Notes under the pieces: model-generated
The model's input: the letters and a program-made list of their open reading frames with translations, nothing else
The model's database searches: none
Told to the model about the DNA's origin: nothing
Shown: piece after piece, positions 44,573-53,407 of the stretch
Layout: every line of letters starts with the position of its first letter
Numbering within the stretch: position 1 is the first letter of the stretch
NCBI RefSeq assembly: GCF_001423405.1
Contig: NZ_LMNS01000040.1
Location: 111,610 to 175,609 of the forward strand
Direction: 5' to 3'
From: Methylobacterium sp. Leaf123
Lineage (GTDB): Bacteria; Pseudomonadota; Alphaproteobacteria; Rhizobiales; Beijerinckiaceae
Length of the DNA stretch: 64,000 bases
Translations under genes and position numbers: made by a program

Positions 44573-45471
44573 TGCTCAACGTCGACGAGGCGTTTCGCAA
44601 GTTCAAAAGCCGGCTTGAGCTGAATGATAAAGAGCAAGCCAACGCGTCAGCCCGCCAGAAAGAGGTTCGCGAATACATTGAAACCAAGTTCAAGATCGAC
44701 CGCAGCTTCCTGACGGGCTCCTACGCGCGTTGGACGAAGACCAAGCCGCTTAAGGATGTCGACATCTTCTTTGTCCTGAAGCCGTCGGAAAATCACTACC
44801 GCAACAAGGCGCCGGCGGTCGTACTTAATGACTTTCACTCCGCACTGGTCGATAAATACGGCAGCAGCAACGCCAAGCGGCAGAATCGCTCGATCAACGT
44901 AGATTTCGGCGTAAAGGCCGATGCCGATGACAACACCGACTATCGAGTCATCAGCCTCGATGTCGTCCCGGCTTTCGATAAGGACGATAATTTTGAGATT
45001 CCCGACGACACGCTCGGGAAGTGGATCGGCACAAATCCGCAGGTCCACGCAAAGAAAGCCGTGGAAGCGCATCAAGCCTTTGCCTGTGAATGGAAGGGCT
45101 TGGTCAGGATGATCAAATATTGGAACAACAACCCCAGGCATGGCGAGAAGCCGGTAAAGCCCTCCTTCCTGCTGGAGGTCATGAGCCTGCAGTGCCTGCA
45201 CGCCCCCTGGGGCGGGAACTTCGATCGGGAGATCCAGGGATTGTTCTCGACCCTGGCAGACCGGATCCACGAGACCTGGCCGGACCCCGCGGGCCTCGGC
45301 CCCCCGATCAGCGACGGCATGGATACCGCTCGCAAGGATAGGGCAGCGAGACTTCTCCGCGAGGCGAGCCGAGACGCCAGTTCGGCAATACACCTGACAC
45401 GGCGCGGCCAGAATGGTGAGGCCCTGAAGGCCTGGCGAGCGCTATTCGGGCCGAAGTTCCCGCTGTCCTGA
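44572..45471 (+). CDS. CD-NTase (cGAS/DncV-like nucleotidyltransferase) of CBASS
   Basis: 299 residues from ATG 44572, preceded by GGAGGAAG. Nucleotidyltransferase signature: GS at 49-50 (LTGSYARW), then D62-V-D64 (KDVDIFFVL), and a third acidic residue D130 in VISLDVVPAF. The enzyme makes a cyclic oligonucleotide after HORMA activation, which then switches on the effector. The clade and product cannot be read with certainty from sequence alone. Next gene follows 48 bases later with an AAGGAG site. Confidence 0.9.
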   Translation: MLNVDEAFRKFKSRLELNDKEQANASARQKEVREYIETKFKIDRSFLTGSYARWTKTKPLKDVDIFFVLKPSENHYRNKAPAVVLNDFHSALVDKYGSSNAKRQNRSINVDFGVKADADDNTDYRVISLDVVPAFDKDDNFEIPDDTLGKWIGTNPQVHAKKAVEAHQAFACEWKGLVRMIKYWNNNPRHGEKPVKPSFLLEVMSLQCLHAPWGGNFDREIQGLFSTLADRIHETWPDPAGLGPPISDGMDTARKDRAARLLREASRDASSAIHLTRRGQNGEALKAWRALFGPKFPLS

Positions 45472-45519
45472 ACAGGTCAGCCCACTGGTCCGTCACCCCT
45501 TCGAAAAAGGAGCAAATCG

Positions 45520-46248
45520 ATGAGCGGGTGGTCTTTGCCTGTGCTGTTGGCAGGCCTGCACGATGACATCCAGGGTCGGCTGGAGCGTGCTCGAAAGCTT
45601 TACGGCCACCCTGTCGCAAAAGGCGAGGCCAGCGAGACCGTCTGGCTTGAGCTGCTTAAGTACCTGCCCTCGCGCTACCAATCAGACACCGCGTTTGTCG
45701 TGGATAGCGACGGCAACTTCAGCGATCAGATTGATATCGTTATTTTCGATCGCCAATACACTCCCTTCATCCTGAAGCAGGATGGTCACGCCGTCATACC
45801 CGCTGAAAGCGTCTACGCGGTCTTCGAAGCGAAGCAGGCCATCGACGCGGGTCAAGTCGCCTACGCACAAGCCAAAATCGCCAGCGTGCGGAAGCTGCGC
45901 CGGACGAGCCTGCCCATCCCGCATGCGGGTGGAACGTATCCTCCGAAGCCGCCCCACCACATCATGGGCGGTCTTCTCACATTCGAAAGCGCCTGGGCTC
46001 CGGCGTTGGGGGATCCACTCACGCAAGCTTTGTCCAAGGGCGATCCCGACAACAGGCTGGATTTGGGATGCGTCGCAGCTCATGGGCATTTCGCGAGAGA
46101 TGACGCGACCGGGAACTACATTGTGACCTCGGAGGGCAGACCAGCAACGGCCTTCCTATTCGAGCTCATCGCGCGGCTGCAGAGCACGGCTACCGTCCCG
46201 ATGATCGACATCCGGGCATACGCGAAATGGCTCAACGATCCGCGCTAA
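45520..46248 (+). CDS. DUF6602 PD-(D/E)xK nuclease-like protein
   Basis: 242 residues. Pattern of the DUF6602 family: VDSDGNFSDQIDIVIFDRQY with D72, followed by VYAVFEAKQ with E103 and K105, i.e. a D...ExK nuclease core, and then SLPIPHAGGTYPPKPPHH. AAGGAG precedes ATG 45520. In this operon it sits between the cyclase and the SAVED effector. It may be a second effector, a DNA-damaging nuclease, or an accessory factor; no cyclic-nucleotide-binding domain is apparent. Confidence 0.75.
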   Translation: MSGWSLPVLLAGLHDDIQGRLERARKLYGHPVAKGEASETVWLELLKYLPSRYQSDTAFVVDSDGNFSDQIDIVIFDRQYTPFILKQDGHAVIPAESVYAVFEAKQAIDAGQVAYAQAKIASVRKLRRTSLPIPHAGGTYPPKPPHHIMGGLLTFESAWAPALGDPLTQALSKGDPDNRLDLGCVAAHGHFARDDATGNYIVTSEGRPATAFLFELIARLQSTATVPMIDIRAYAKWLNDPR

Positions 46249-46392
46249 AATTCCGCACCTACTCCTCCGGTTATTTATGGAATTTCAAAATTATATCGAA
46301 CTTACCATATTCCGGTCTGGAGGAATTTCTAATGAAGGTTGCAGGATTTATTTCGCTTGCGTGGGTCTCACGCGGAACATCTCGGGCAATCG

Positions 46393-47931
46393 ATGACGCA
46401 GGCTGTCACAGTTCGCCGCGACGGCGATACCTTCCAAGCTAGAATGTTCTGGCGCCACGCCGCACGTTTACTCGATCCAGAAAGCCCGATTGTAAGAGTT
46501 GGCTTCGAAAGCGGCCCCAAGAGTTTTGACGACATGTGGGTCGAGTATGACCTCACCAGGAGTGCCTCTGATTCACATGGAAACACGCTTCGTCGCGACC
46601 ACATCCAATGCAAGTGGCACGTGACGCCCGATTATTATGGTTTCAGGCAGCTCATCGATCCGGAATTCATCAACGCGAACGCGCGATCCCTACTGCAACG
46701 GGCGCTCGACGCTCAGCGGGCTTATGCTCCGGACGGCAATGGCGTCCGTTTCAAGCTTCTGACCAACTGGCGCCTCGATCGTTCCGACGCGCTGCGCGAA
46801 ATGGTGAGCACCAGATCCGGTGCACTTCGGATTGAACGCCTTTACAAAACCGCTACGGACAACAGCAAGGCAGGTGGGATCCGCAAGGCTTGGCGCGAGC
46901 ACCTCAAAATCAGCGAGGCCGAGCTTCGAGTGTTGGCACGAACCCTGGCGTTCGGCGAGGTGACCGACAATCTCGATGATCTTCGCGAGGGACTCGATAC
47001 GCTCTTCGCCCTGGTCGGATTGCGGCGGATCCGTGCGAACGAGAGCGCGTTCCCATATGACGACCTCATCTACCAATGGATGGGGCAAGACAGCCTAGTA
47101 TTTGATCGGGAGAGCTTCAGAGCCGCCTGTTCCAGGGAGGGCCTGCTTGGACAAGGTCAAGGGCGCCCCCTGATCTATGGAGTGAAGTCCTTCGAGCACG
47201 CGATCGATCGGCTGGAAGATCGCTGCACCAGCGTGCTCAATCTCGTTCCGGCATTCGACGAGCGCTCCATCCGCTGCGATGGCGACTGGACCGGTGTCCT
47301 CTACCCTCGGTTGAGGGCATTTCTGCTGAAGGCCGCGAACGGCCAATCGGCGCTGCGGTTGGCACTCGACGCCCATGTCACCTTGGCCTTCGCGGCGGGG
47401 TCCGTCCTGAACGTCAAATCCGGACGCCGGGTGGAGTTGGAGCAGAGGACAGCCGACAAACGGATTTGGTCGGCGGACGATCTGCCTCCGGACCCTAAGT
47501 GGCCTGGCTTGACGTCGGAGGTGGTCGATGTCGCTCCAGGCCAGCCGGACTTGGCCGTGGCCGTCGGGCTGACCCATGAAGTTCTCCGAGACGTGCAGCG
47601 CTATGTCGAGCGCGCAGTTCCGAGCATCGGTCGCATCCTGGCTGTGAAGCCAAGCTCAGGGCCCGGTTGGCAGTCTGTCGCCTGCGGACGGCATGCCTGC
47701 GAACTTGCTACGGCCCTTGCAGCACAGATTAGGACCGAGCGCGGCGGCGCCGCATCGGCGATGATCCATCTCTTCGTAGCGGCGCCAAATGCCTTCACTT
47801 TTTTCTTGGGTCAGCGTCAGCCCCTCCTGGGGCGCGTTTGCTTGTATGAGTTTGATTTTGAGGGAGGCCGTGACCGATCCTATGCTCCAGCCTTGACCTT
47901 ACCCATTCCCGATCTCAGAGCGGGAGCCTGA
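46393..47931 (+). CDS. cap4: CBASS effector: N-terminal nuclease plus SAVED sensor domain (Cap4-like)
   Basis: About 512 residues from ATG 46393. The C-terminal third carries SAVED hallmarks: GLTHEVLRDVQRYVE, then IHLFVAAPNAFTFFLGQRQP and GRVCLYEFDFEGGRDRSYAP. SAVED binds cyclic oligonucleotides and activates the attached effector. The N-terminal part has a nuclease-like set, including GFESGPKSFDDMWVEYD and IQCKWH (QxK in place of ExK), as in Cap4-type DNA endonucleases. A strong GGAGG site lies at 46319-46323, but it points to a different 35-codon frame at ATG 46332, so the true N-terminus is uncertain (TTG 46339 is in frame). Confidence 0.82.
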   Translation: MTQAVTVRRDGDTFQARMFWRHAARLLDPESPIVRVGFESGPKSFDDMWVEYDLTRSASDSHGNTLRRDHIQCKWHVTPDYYGFRQLIDPEFINANARSLLQRALDAQRAYAPDGNGVRFKLLTNWRLDRSDALREMVSTRSGALRIERLYKTATDNSKAGGIRKAWREHLKISEAELRVLARTLAFGEVTDNLDDLREGLDTLFALVGLRRIRANESAFPYDDLIYQWMGQDSLVFDRESFRAACSREGLLGQGQGRPLIYGVKSFEHAIDRLEDRCTSVLNLVPAFDERSIRCDGDWTGVLYPRLRAFLLKAANGQSALRLALDAHVTLAFAAGSVLNVKSGRRVELEQRTADKRIWSADDLPPDPKWPGLTSEVVDVAPGQPDLAVAVGLTHEVLRDVQRYVERAVPSIGRILAVKPSSGPGWQSVACGRHACELATALAAQIRTERGGAASAMIHLFVAAPNAFTFFLGQRQPLLGRVCLYEFDFEGGRDRSYAPALTLPIPDLRAGA

Positions 47932-48171
47932 ATCGACCCCGGTCGGCTGGTTCGGCTGCCGCTCGACCGAACTCAGCACGCTCGCATCCGGGTCGATATC
48001 CTCGCTTTGCACAGCCGCCCGCGATGCCCAGTTGCGATAGGACCGCCGAGCGAGGATCCTCGCGCAGGAGGAGATGGTCATCATGAAACGCTTGTCGCCG
48101 CCCCCCTTCGCCTGACCCCGGAGCGCCGCGGCCCGCGCCCGAGCCTCCGCAAACGCGCGCGAGGCTCGCAT
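47899..48171 (-). CDS. hypothetical protein, uncertain
   Basis: 90-residue frame from ATG 48171 with strong GC bias at third positions and a coherent Ala/Arg-rich start. The start overlaps the phosphoesterase start on the other strand, and its end overlaps the SAVED gene by 33 bases, which argues against it. Not recognised. Confidence 0.3.
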   Translation of the reverse strand: MRASRAFAEARARAAALRGQAKGGGDKRFMMTISSCARILARRSYRNWASRAAVQSEDIDPDASVLSSVERQPNQPTGVDSGSRSEIGNG

Positions 48172-48721
48172 GCCCACCCGAATTCTGTTCACCGCGGACA
48201 CGCACTGGTCCCACCAGGCCGTGCTGGGCCCCCGCCTTGGCCTGAACAGGCCCTTCGCCACGATCGAGGCGCACGACGAAACCCTCATCACCCGCTGGAA
48301 CGCCGTCGTCCGTCCCGAGGACACAGTCTGGCACCTTGGCGACTTCTGCTACCGCTGCCCCGAGGACCGTGCCCGCGCGATCTTCGCGCGCCTCAACGGC
48401 CGTCGCTTCCTCGTCCGGGGCAACCACGACCGCATCGGCGCGCGCCTGCCCTGGGACGGCGTCGTCGACGTCGCCCACGTCCTCGTCCCGAACCCGGACG
48501 GCACCGTTACGGGCGTGTGGTGCAGCCACTACGCCCACCGCGTTTGGCCGCGCCAGCACCGGGGTGACCTGCACCTTTTCGGCCACTCGCACGGCACGCT
48601 GCCCGGCACCGCCAGGAGCACCGACGTCGGGGTCGACTGCTTCGACTTCCGCCCGGTCACCCTCGCCGAGATCCTGGTCCGCCTCGCCGAGAACGCTGCC
48701 CGTGAGGGAGGCGCGCCATGA
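48170..48721 (+). CDS. metallophosphoesterase, copy 1
   Basis: 183 residues. Calcineurin-like metal-binding motifs in order: FTADTHWSH, WHLGDFCYRCP, RGNHDR, and FGHSHG. They form a two-metal site hydrolysing phosphomonoesters or diesters. The small size fits YfcE-like phosphodiesterases. ATG 48170. Overlaps the second phosphoesterase gene by 4 nt (ATGA). Confidence 0.88.
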   Translation: MPTRILFTADTHWSHQAVLGPRLGLNRPFATIEAHDETLITRWNAVVRPEDTVWHLGDFCYRCPEDRARAIFARLNGRRFLVRGNHDRIGARLPWDGVVDVAHVLVPNPDGTVTGVWCSHYAHRVWPRQHRGDLHLFGHSHGTLPGTARSTDVGVDCFDFRPVTLAEILVRLAENAAREGGAP

Positions 48722-49536
48722 CAGCTGCCCCGGCCCGACTCCTATGGGTTTTCAGCGACCTGCACCAGGAATGGCTTGAGAACGCCTGGGACCCGGCCGC
48801 GCACGCGCCGACGGGAGGGTTCGACGTGGCCGTCGTTGCGGGGGACGTGCACATGCCGCTCACCCGCGCCCTCGTCTGGCTGGCCGAGCGTCTGCCAGGC
48901 GTGCCGGTCGTCTACGTGCCGGGCAACCACGACTTCTGGTGGGACCGCGGTGAGGAGCGTTACACCCTCGCGGACCAAGCGGCCCGCGGCCGCGAGGTCG
49001 CCGCACGCCACGGCATCCACCTCCTCATGGACGACGCGGTCACGATCGGCGTTACCCGCTTCGCCGGCGGCACGCTCTGGACCGACTTTCGTCTCGGCTC
49101 GACCAGCCTGACCCAGGCCATGCGCTCTGCCCAGGGCCGCGAAGGCATGGTCGACTATCGCCGGATCCGTACGGGGCCCCGGTCCCGCGAGCGCGTCGAG
49201 CCGGAGGAGATCCTCGCCCGGCACCGGCGCACCCGGGCCTTCCTCGACGCCACCCTCGCGACCCCACACGCCGGCCCGACCGTGGTCGTCACCCACCACG
49301 CCCCGCACCCCCGCAGCCTGCCCGACCCGCACGGCCACCTGCGCTGGTGCGACGCCTCCGACTTGCGCGACCTCCTCCACGCCCGGGGACCCGAGCTCTG
49401 GGTGCACGGCCACGTCCACCACGCCGTCGACTACACGGTCGGGCCCACCCGCATTGTCTGCAACCCGCGCGGCCATGCCGGCGAGCGCACCGACTTCGAG
49501 CCGTGCAAGACGATCATCCTCGGGCCGCCCGACTAG
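48718..49536 (+). CDS. metallophosphoesterase, copy 2
   Basis: 272 residues with the calcineurin-like set FSDLHQEW, VVAGDVH, VPGNHDFWWDRG, VVTHHAPHP, and LWVHGHVHHAV. Different from copy 1 in length and in extra sequence between motifs, so it is not a simple duplicate. Coupled to copy 1. The pair may process nucleic acid or phosphate ester by-products; substrate unknown. Confidence 0.88.
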   Translation: MTAAPARLLWVFSDLHQEWLENAWDPAAHAPTGGFDVAVVAGDVHMPLTRALVWLAERLPGVPVVYVPGNHDFWWDRGEERYTLADQAARGREVAARHGIHLLMDDAVTIGVTRFAGGTLWTDFRLGSTSLTQAMRSAQGREGMVDYRRIRTGPRSRERVEPEEILARHRRTRAFLDATLATPHAGPTVVVTHHAPHPRSLPDPHGHLRWCDASDLRDLLHARGPELWVHGHVHHAVDYTVGPTRIVCNPRGHAGERTDFEPCKTIILGPPD

Positions 49537-49599
49537 GGGGAAGGGGGCGCCCTGCTTTCCGTGCGGAGAGCAGCGTGTCAGCAAATGCGATTGTGTCCG

Positions 49600-50030
49600 C
49601 CGGCACACCCTGGACTTGCCGAGCAGCCTGGTGCCGACGCAGCTCCACTGGGCTGCGATGCAGGCGCGCCAGTTACAGCGCTTGGCGCTGGAGAGCCTGC
49701 TGCGCTGGATCGAGACGCGCATCGATGATGGCGGCGCCTCGTCGGAGAGCTTGGCCGACGACGCCGAGGCGGCGGCGCGCGAGACGGAAGAGGGAGCGGA
49801 CGCCGCGACCCTAGGCAGCTATCTGGACCTGGTGACGGCGCGGACCGACGGCCATGGATGGCCGGCCGCTTGCGGGCTCGCGGGAGAGGCGGACATCTTC
49901 GCCCTCATGGCTGAACTGCACGACCCCGGACAGGCTGTCGACGGCGCTCGCGCTGTCGAGCGCCTGCGGCCTGATCAATCACGCCTCCGGACCGGACGAC
50001 AAAGCGACCTACGCGGCGGCGGGCTGAACG
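49600..50030 (+). pseudogene. decayed gene fragment
   Basis: The plus strand has protein-like sequence in two frames joined by a shift near 49930: one frame carries LHWAAMQARQLQRLALESLL and DLVTARTDGHGW, the next LINHASGPDDKATYAAAG followed by a stop. This resembles the C-terminal end of a larger protein with a helical repeat. No start or full body remains. Confidence 0.42.
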
Positions 50031-50097
50031 ATCGCCTTTCGGCAGTGGCGGGGCTCCAACCTGAGAGCCGCCGATACCCGGACAAGGAGACTTACGG

Positions 50098-50787
50098 ATG
50101 GCCCACCCGGACGGACCGTTGTTGCGCGCCCTCGCGCCGCGCATCCTGGCAAACCTGAACCGGATCGATGAGCTTGCCTCGGCCGGAGCGGACGGCGCCC
50201 CGGGACTGTACCCGGAGACCCAGCTCCTGGTTTCGCTTCTCGGCGTCCTGGTGTTCCCGCAGCAGCGGTCCGACGAGGCTCTCGGCCAGATCCTGCGCGA
50301 CTACGCGCCTCTGCCGACCGCCGTCACCATTCATCATCTGAAGCCGCCGGGCGGATTGCCCGAGGACCTCGATCCCGAGCATGTCGAGATGCTCCCGCGC
50401 ATGCTCCGGAACGGCCTCGCGCACTTCAACCTCCTCCCAATTCCGGACGGGGACCGCTTCGCCGGGATCCGTGTGTGGAACGAGGACCGCGGCCACATCA
50501 CCTTCGTGGCGGATCTCGACTTCAGGGAGGTACGCCGCCTCGCGCAGCACGTGCTGACCAAGCTGGCCGACGACGATGAACGCTTCGAGAACCCGGTCGA
50601 TCCACTGGAGCGTCTGGAAGCCGGGAACCCGTCGCCCACCGGTCGGCGGCCTCAGGTGCGGATCTCCGATACGATCTGGGCTCGGCTCGTAGAGGCTTGC
50701 GGCGGGGACGCGGATCGGGCGCACCGCGAGAAGGACCGTGCCCTGACACGGGCGGCCGAAACGCTGGCAGCGCGGCCGGATCGCTGA
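50098..50787 (+). CDS. HEPN-domain protein
   Basis: 229 residues. The hallmark HEPN ribonuclease motif R-x4-H is seen as R104-N-G-L-A-H109 in MLRNGLAHFNL, embedded in a long helical domain. Similar to plasmid-borne HEPN proteins such as the pEK499 type. AAGGAG precedes ATG 50098. HEPN RNases often act as toxins or effectors of defence systems; no antitoxin-like partner was identified, so the role is unassigned. Confidence 0.72.
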   Translation: MAHPDGPLLRALAPRILANLNRIDELASAGADGAPGLYPETQLLVSLLGVLVFPQQRSDEALGQILRDYAPLPTAVTIHHLKPPGGLPEDLDPEHVEMLPRMLRNGLAHFNLLPIPDGDRFAGIRVWNEDRGHITFVADLDFREVRRLAQHVLTKLADDDERFENPVDPLERLEAGNPSPTGRRPQVRISDTIWARLVEACGGDADRAHREKDRALTRAAETLAARPDR

Positions 50788-51162
50788 TCCGGAACGATTC
50801 CCGTTGAACCTGCGCCGGGCGGGCCGATCAGCGTTGTCCACAGCCGGCGGCGAATTGCGAAAAAAAATCTGGCGGCCCAGTTGACGCCGATTCGGACTTG
50901 TTCTGTATTCGTTCCGAGGCGTCTCGATACCGCCCCACACCTCCCGCCCTCGTAGCTGATGCTCGGGCGGCCCCAATCCATAAGGCAGCCGTGATGACAG
51001 CTCGTCCCCCGCGAAAACGGGCACAGCGCCGGTATTACGGCTGGCCCGTGGTTCCGCCCTGCCCGATAGGCCGGGGCGACCCCGTCCGTCCCGTCCCGAC
51101 CCTTACCCCCGAGGCCTGACCGGCGCCGCGAGCGCCCGGCTGCCTCGCGTGCGGAGGCAGCC
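50788..51162. other. intergenic stretch, nothing recognised
   Basis: About 375 bases before the second FtsH-like gene, with a run of As near 50859. No gene on either strand could be supported. Confidence 0.4.
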
Positions 51163-53166
51163 ATGTCAGCTAGGAAGACCACGATGGCCGTCGACGCTCC
51201 CCACGACGTGGCGGACATCGACGGCCCTGCCGACCATCCGGCCGATCACGCCGACGACGCCTATGTGCGGGCCGCCCTGGCCGGCCTGCGCTCTGCCCGG
51301 GACGTCCTGCCGGTTGCCGCCCTCCTGGAGGCGCTCGGCCCGGCCGGGCTCCGGCGCCTGCGTGAGCCGGGCGGCCTCGCGGTCGTCGTCCAAATTCCCT
51401 CGCCGGACTGGGCGCCGCACATTGATCTCGCCATCCGCGAGTTCTCGGCATTCGCGTACGCCTTCGTCCGGATCGGCTCCCAGCGCAATCTCGACCGCCC
51501 CAGCGAGGGCAACGACAAGGCCGCCAGCCTGCTGGCCGAGGGCGCGCGGGTGCTTGGGATTTCCCAGGCGCCGGAACGCTACCTGCCGGCCTCGCTCGTG
51601 GCGGGCGCCGATCTCCTCGTCCGGATCGGACCGCCGTCGAACCGGATCATCAACGCCGTCATCCGCGCCGCGACGGGCAAGCGTCCGCGTCGCATGCCGC
51701 CCGCGGCCGCGGCCGGCCTGGATTTCGACGCGATCACCGCCTCGATTCGGCTGGCGAGTACGCCGAGGGCCTGCCTCGACCGGCTCCAGGTCGCGCAGCG
51801 CGCCGTCTGCGGCGACGACGTGCGCCTGGCGGATGTCCCCCCGCTGGAGGAGTTGTGCGGCTACGGCGACGCAATGTCCTGGGCTCAGAATTTAGTCCGA
51901 GATCTCGACGCCTGGCGCGAGGGGCGTCTGGCCTGGGAGGCCCTGTCGCGAACTTGCGTCCTGGCGAGTGCCCCCGGGTTGGGCAAGAGCACGCTGGTCC
52001 GGGCGATCGCCCGGGCCGCGCGCCTCCCCCTCGTGGCGACCAGCGTCGGCGATTGGTTCACGGGATCCTCGGGACACATCGATACAGTACTGCGCTTCGC
52101 CGAGCAGACGATGATGCGGGCGGCGGCCCAGGCCCCGGCCCTACTGTTCCTCGACGAGATCGACGCCCTTCCCAATCGGGCCACGATGGACAACCGAGGC
52201 CGGGACTGGTGGACCCCGGTCGTCAACGGCATCCTCACCGCCCTGGACTCGACCACGTCGGGACCCACGTCGCGGCTCGTCGTGATCGGTGCGACGAACC
52301 ACCCGGAGGCCCTAGACGCGGCCCTGGTCCGGCCGGGGCGGCTGCACCCCATCATCCGCATCGCTCCTCCCGACGTGCCGGCCCTGGCCGGCATCCTGCG
52401 CCAGCACCTCGGGGCTGACCTGCCCGGTATCGATCTGACACCGGTGGCCCGGCTCGGCGCCGGCGGCACCGGGGCCGACGTGACGGCCTGGGTCAAGGCC
52501 GCCCGCGCCGCCGCCCGCGCCGCGGGTCGGCGCATGATCCTCGCCGACCTCGTCCTCCAACTCGCGCCGCCTGACGACCGCACTCAGGAAGAAATTCTTA
52601 TCTGTGCACGCCACGAGGCCGCACACGCGATCGCGGCCGAGCTCCTAGACGTGGCGCGCGTGTCCTGCGTCTCGATCGCGCTCGGCCTCACCAACGCGGG
52701 CGTCGTCCGCGCCGCCGCGGCCCCCAAGCTCCTGATGACCCGAGCTGACACCGAGGCCTACGCGCTCGTCTGCCTCGCTGGGCGCGCGATGGACGCGCTC
52801 TGCGGAGCTCCGAACAGCGGGGCCGGCGGTGACCCGCGCTCGGACCTCGGCCGGGCGACTGCGGCGATAGCCGCCGCGCACGCGTCGCTCGGCCTCGGCG
52901 AGACCCTCTCCTACCGGGGCGGAATCGACGAGATCTCGCGCCTCCTGCGCGAGGATCCCGCGCTCAGGCGGACCGTCGAGCGGGACCTGCAACGCCTGTT
53001 CGTCCAGGCCTCGGCCTTCGTGAGCCAGCATAGGCCCCTCGTCGAGGCGGTCGCGAAGCGACTGGTCTCCGAGCGCTCGCTCTCCGGCGATGCGATCGCC
53101 GCGCTGATCCGAGTGCACCGGCAGGGCGGCGCCCACGCCGTTCGGGGAGGGTCCGATGCGCGATGA
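51163..53166 (+). CDS. soluble FtsH-like AAA+ ATPase/M41 zinc metalloprotease, copy 2
   Basis: 667 residues; same overall plan as the protein at 30910-33069. The N-terminal ~260 residues are related over their length (for example YLPASLVAGADLLVRI against LPRDLMRSAEHRITL). AAA+ core with Walker A APGLGKST near residue 270, Walker B LFLDEIDALP, and ATNHPEALDAALVRPGRL; peptidase site HEAAH near residue 484 and the acidic ligand in GGDPRSDLGRATAA. No membrane helix. GGAGG precedes ATG 51163. Last gene overlapped by the small partner. Confidence 0.85.
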   Translation: MSARKTTMAVDAPHDVADIDGPADHPADHADDAYVRAALAGLRSARDVLPVAALLEALGPAGLRRLREPGGLAVVVQIPSPDWAPHIDLAIREFSAFAYAFVRIGSQRNLDRPSEGNDKAASLLAEGARVLGISQAPERYLPASLVAGADLLVRIGPPSNRIINAVIRAATGKRPRRMPPAAAAGLDFDAITASIRLASTPRACLDRLQVAQRAVCGDDVRLADVPPLEELCGYGDAMSWAQNLVRDLDAWREGRLAWEALSRTCVLASAPGLGKSTLVRAIARAARLPLVATSVGDWFTGSSGHIDTVLRFAEQTMMRAAAQAPALLFLDEIDALPNRATMDNRGRDWWTPVVNGILTALDSTTSGPTSRLVVIGATNHPEALDAALVRPGRLHPIIRIAPPDVPALAGILRQHLGADLPGIDLTPVARLGAGGTGADVTAWVKAARAAARAAGRRMILADLVLQLAPPDDRTQEEILICARHEAAHAIAAELLDVARVSCVSIALGLTNAGVVRAAAAPKLLMTRADTEAYALVCLAGRAMDALCGAPNSGAGGDPRSDLGRATAAIAAAHASLGLGETLSYRGGIDEISRLLREDPALRRTVERDLQRLFVQASAFVSQHRPLVEAVAKRLVSERSLSGDAIAALIRVHRQGGAHAVRGGSDAR

Positions 53167-53407
53167 CGCCGATACCCGGCTTGGAGAGATCTTCCGGCGC
53201 CTGGCCCTTCTACGCTCCGAGCTTGGTGAAAATTCCTATGACCGTACGGTACGGGACCTCTTGCAAGCGCTCGGCGCATCCGCCCTCCGCGAGGCGGAGC
53301 ATCGAGCCAGGACGTTGGATGAGAGCGGCCGCCCCCGACCGACCGACGTGCGCGTGACACCGTTCCCGGCCCGGCGGCCGCGTGAGCCGATGGAGGATGA
53401 TCCATGA
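53156..53407 (+). CDS. small partner of FtsH-like protease, copy 2
   Basis: 83 residues, begins 11 bases inside the protease gene. Helical N-terminal half (IFRRLALLRSELGENSYDRT) and a proline-rich tail. Its position parallels the 64-residue gene after the first protease copy, without clear sequence match. Probably an adaptor or regulator of the protease. Confidence 0.6.
   Translation: MRDDADTRLGEIFRRLALLRSELGENSYDRTVRDLLQALGASALREAEHRARTLDESGRPRPTDVRVTPFPARRPREPMEDDP

Noticed and set aside
46410..46440. TGTCACA-like heptamer inside the SAVED gene
   Set aside because: No CGTC at 16-17 bp and inside a coding frame, so not an ECF41 promoter.
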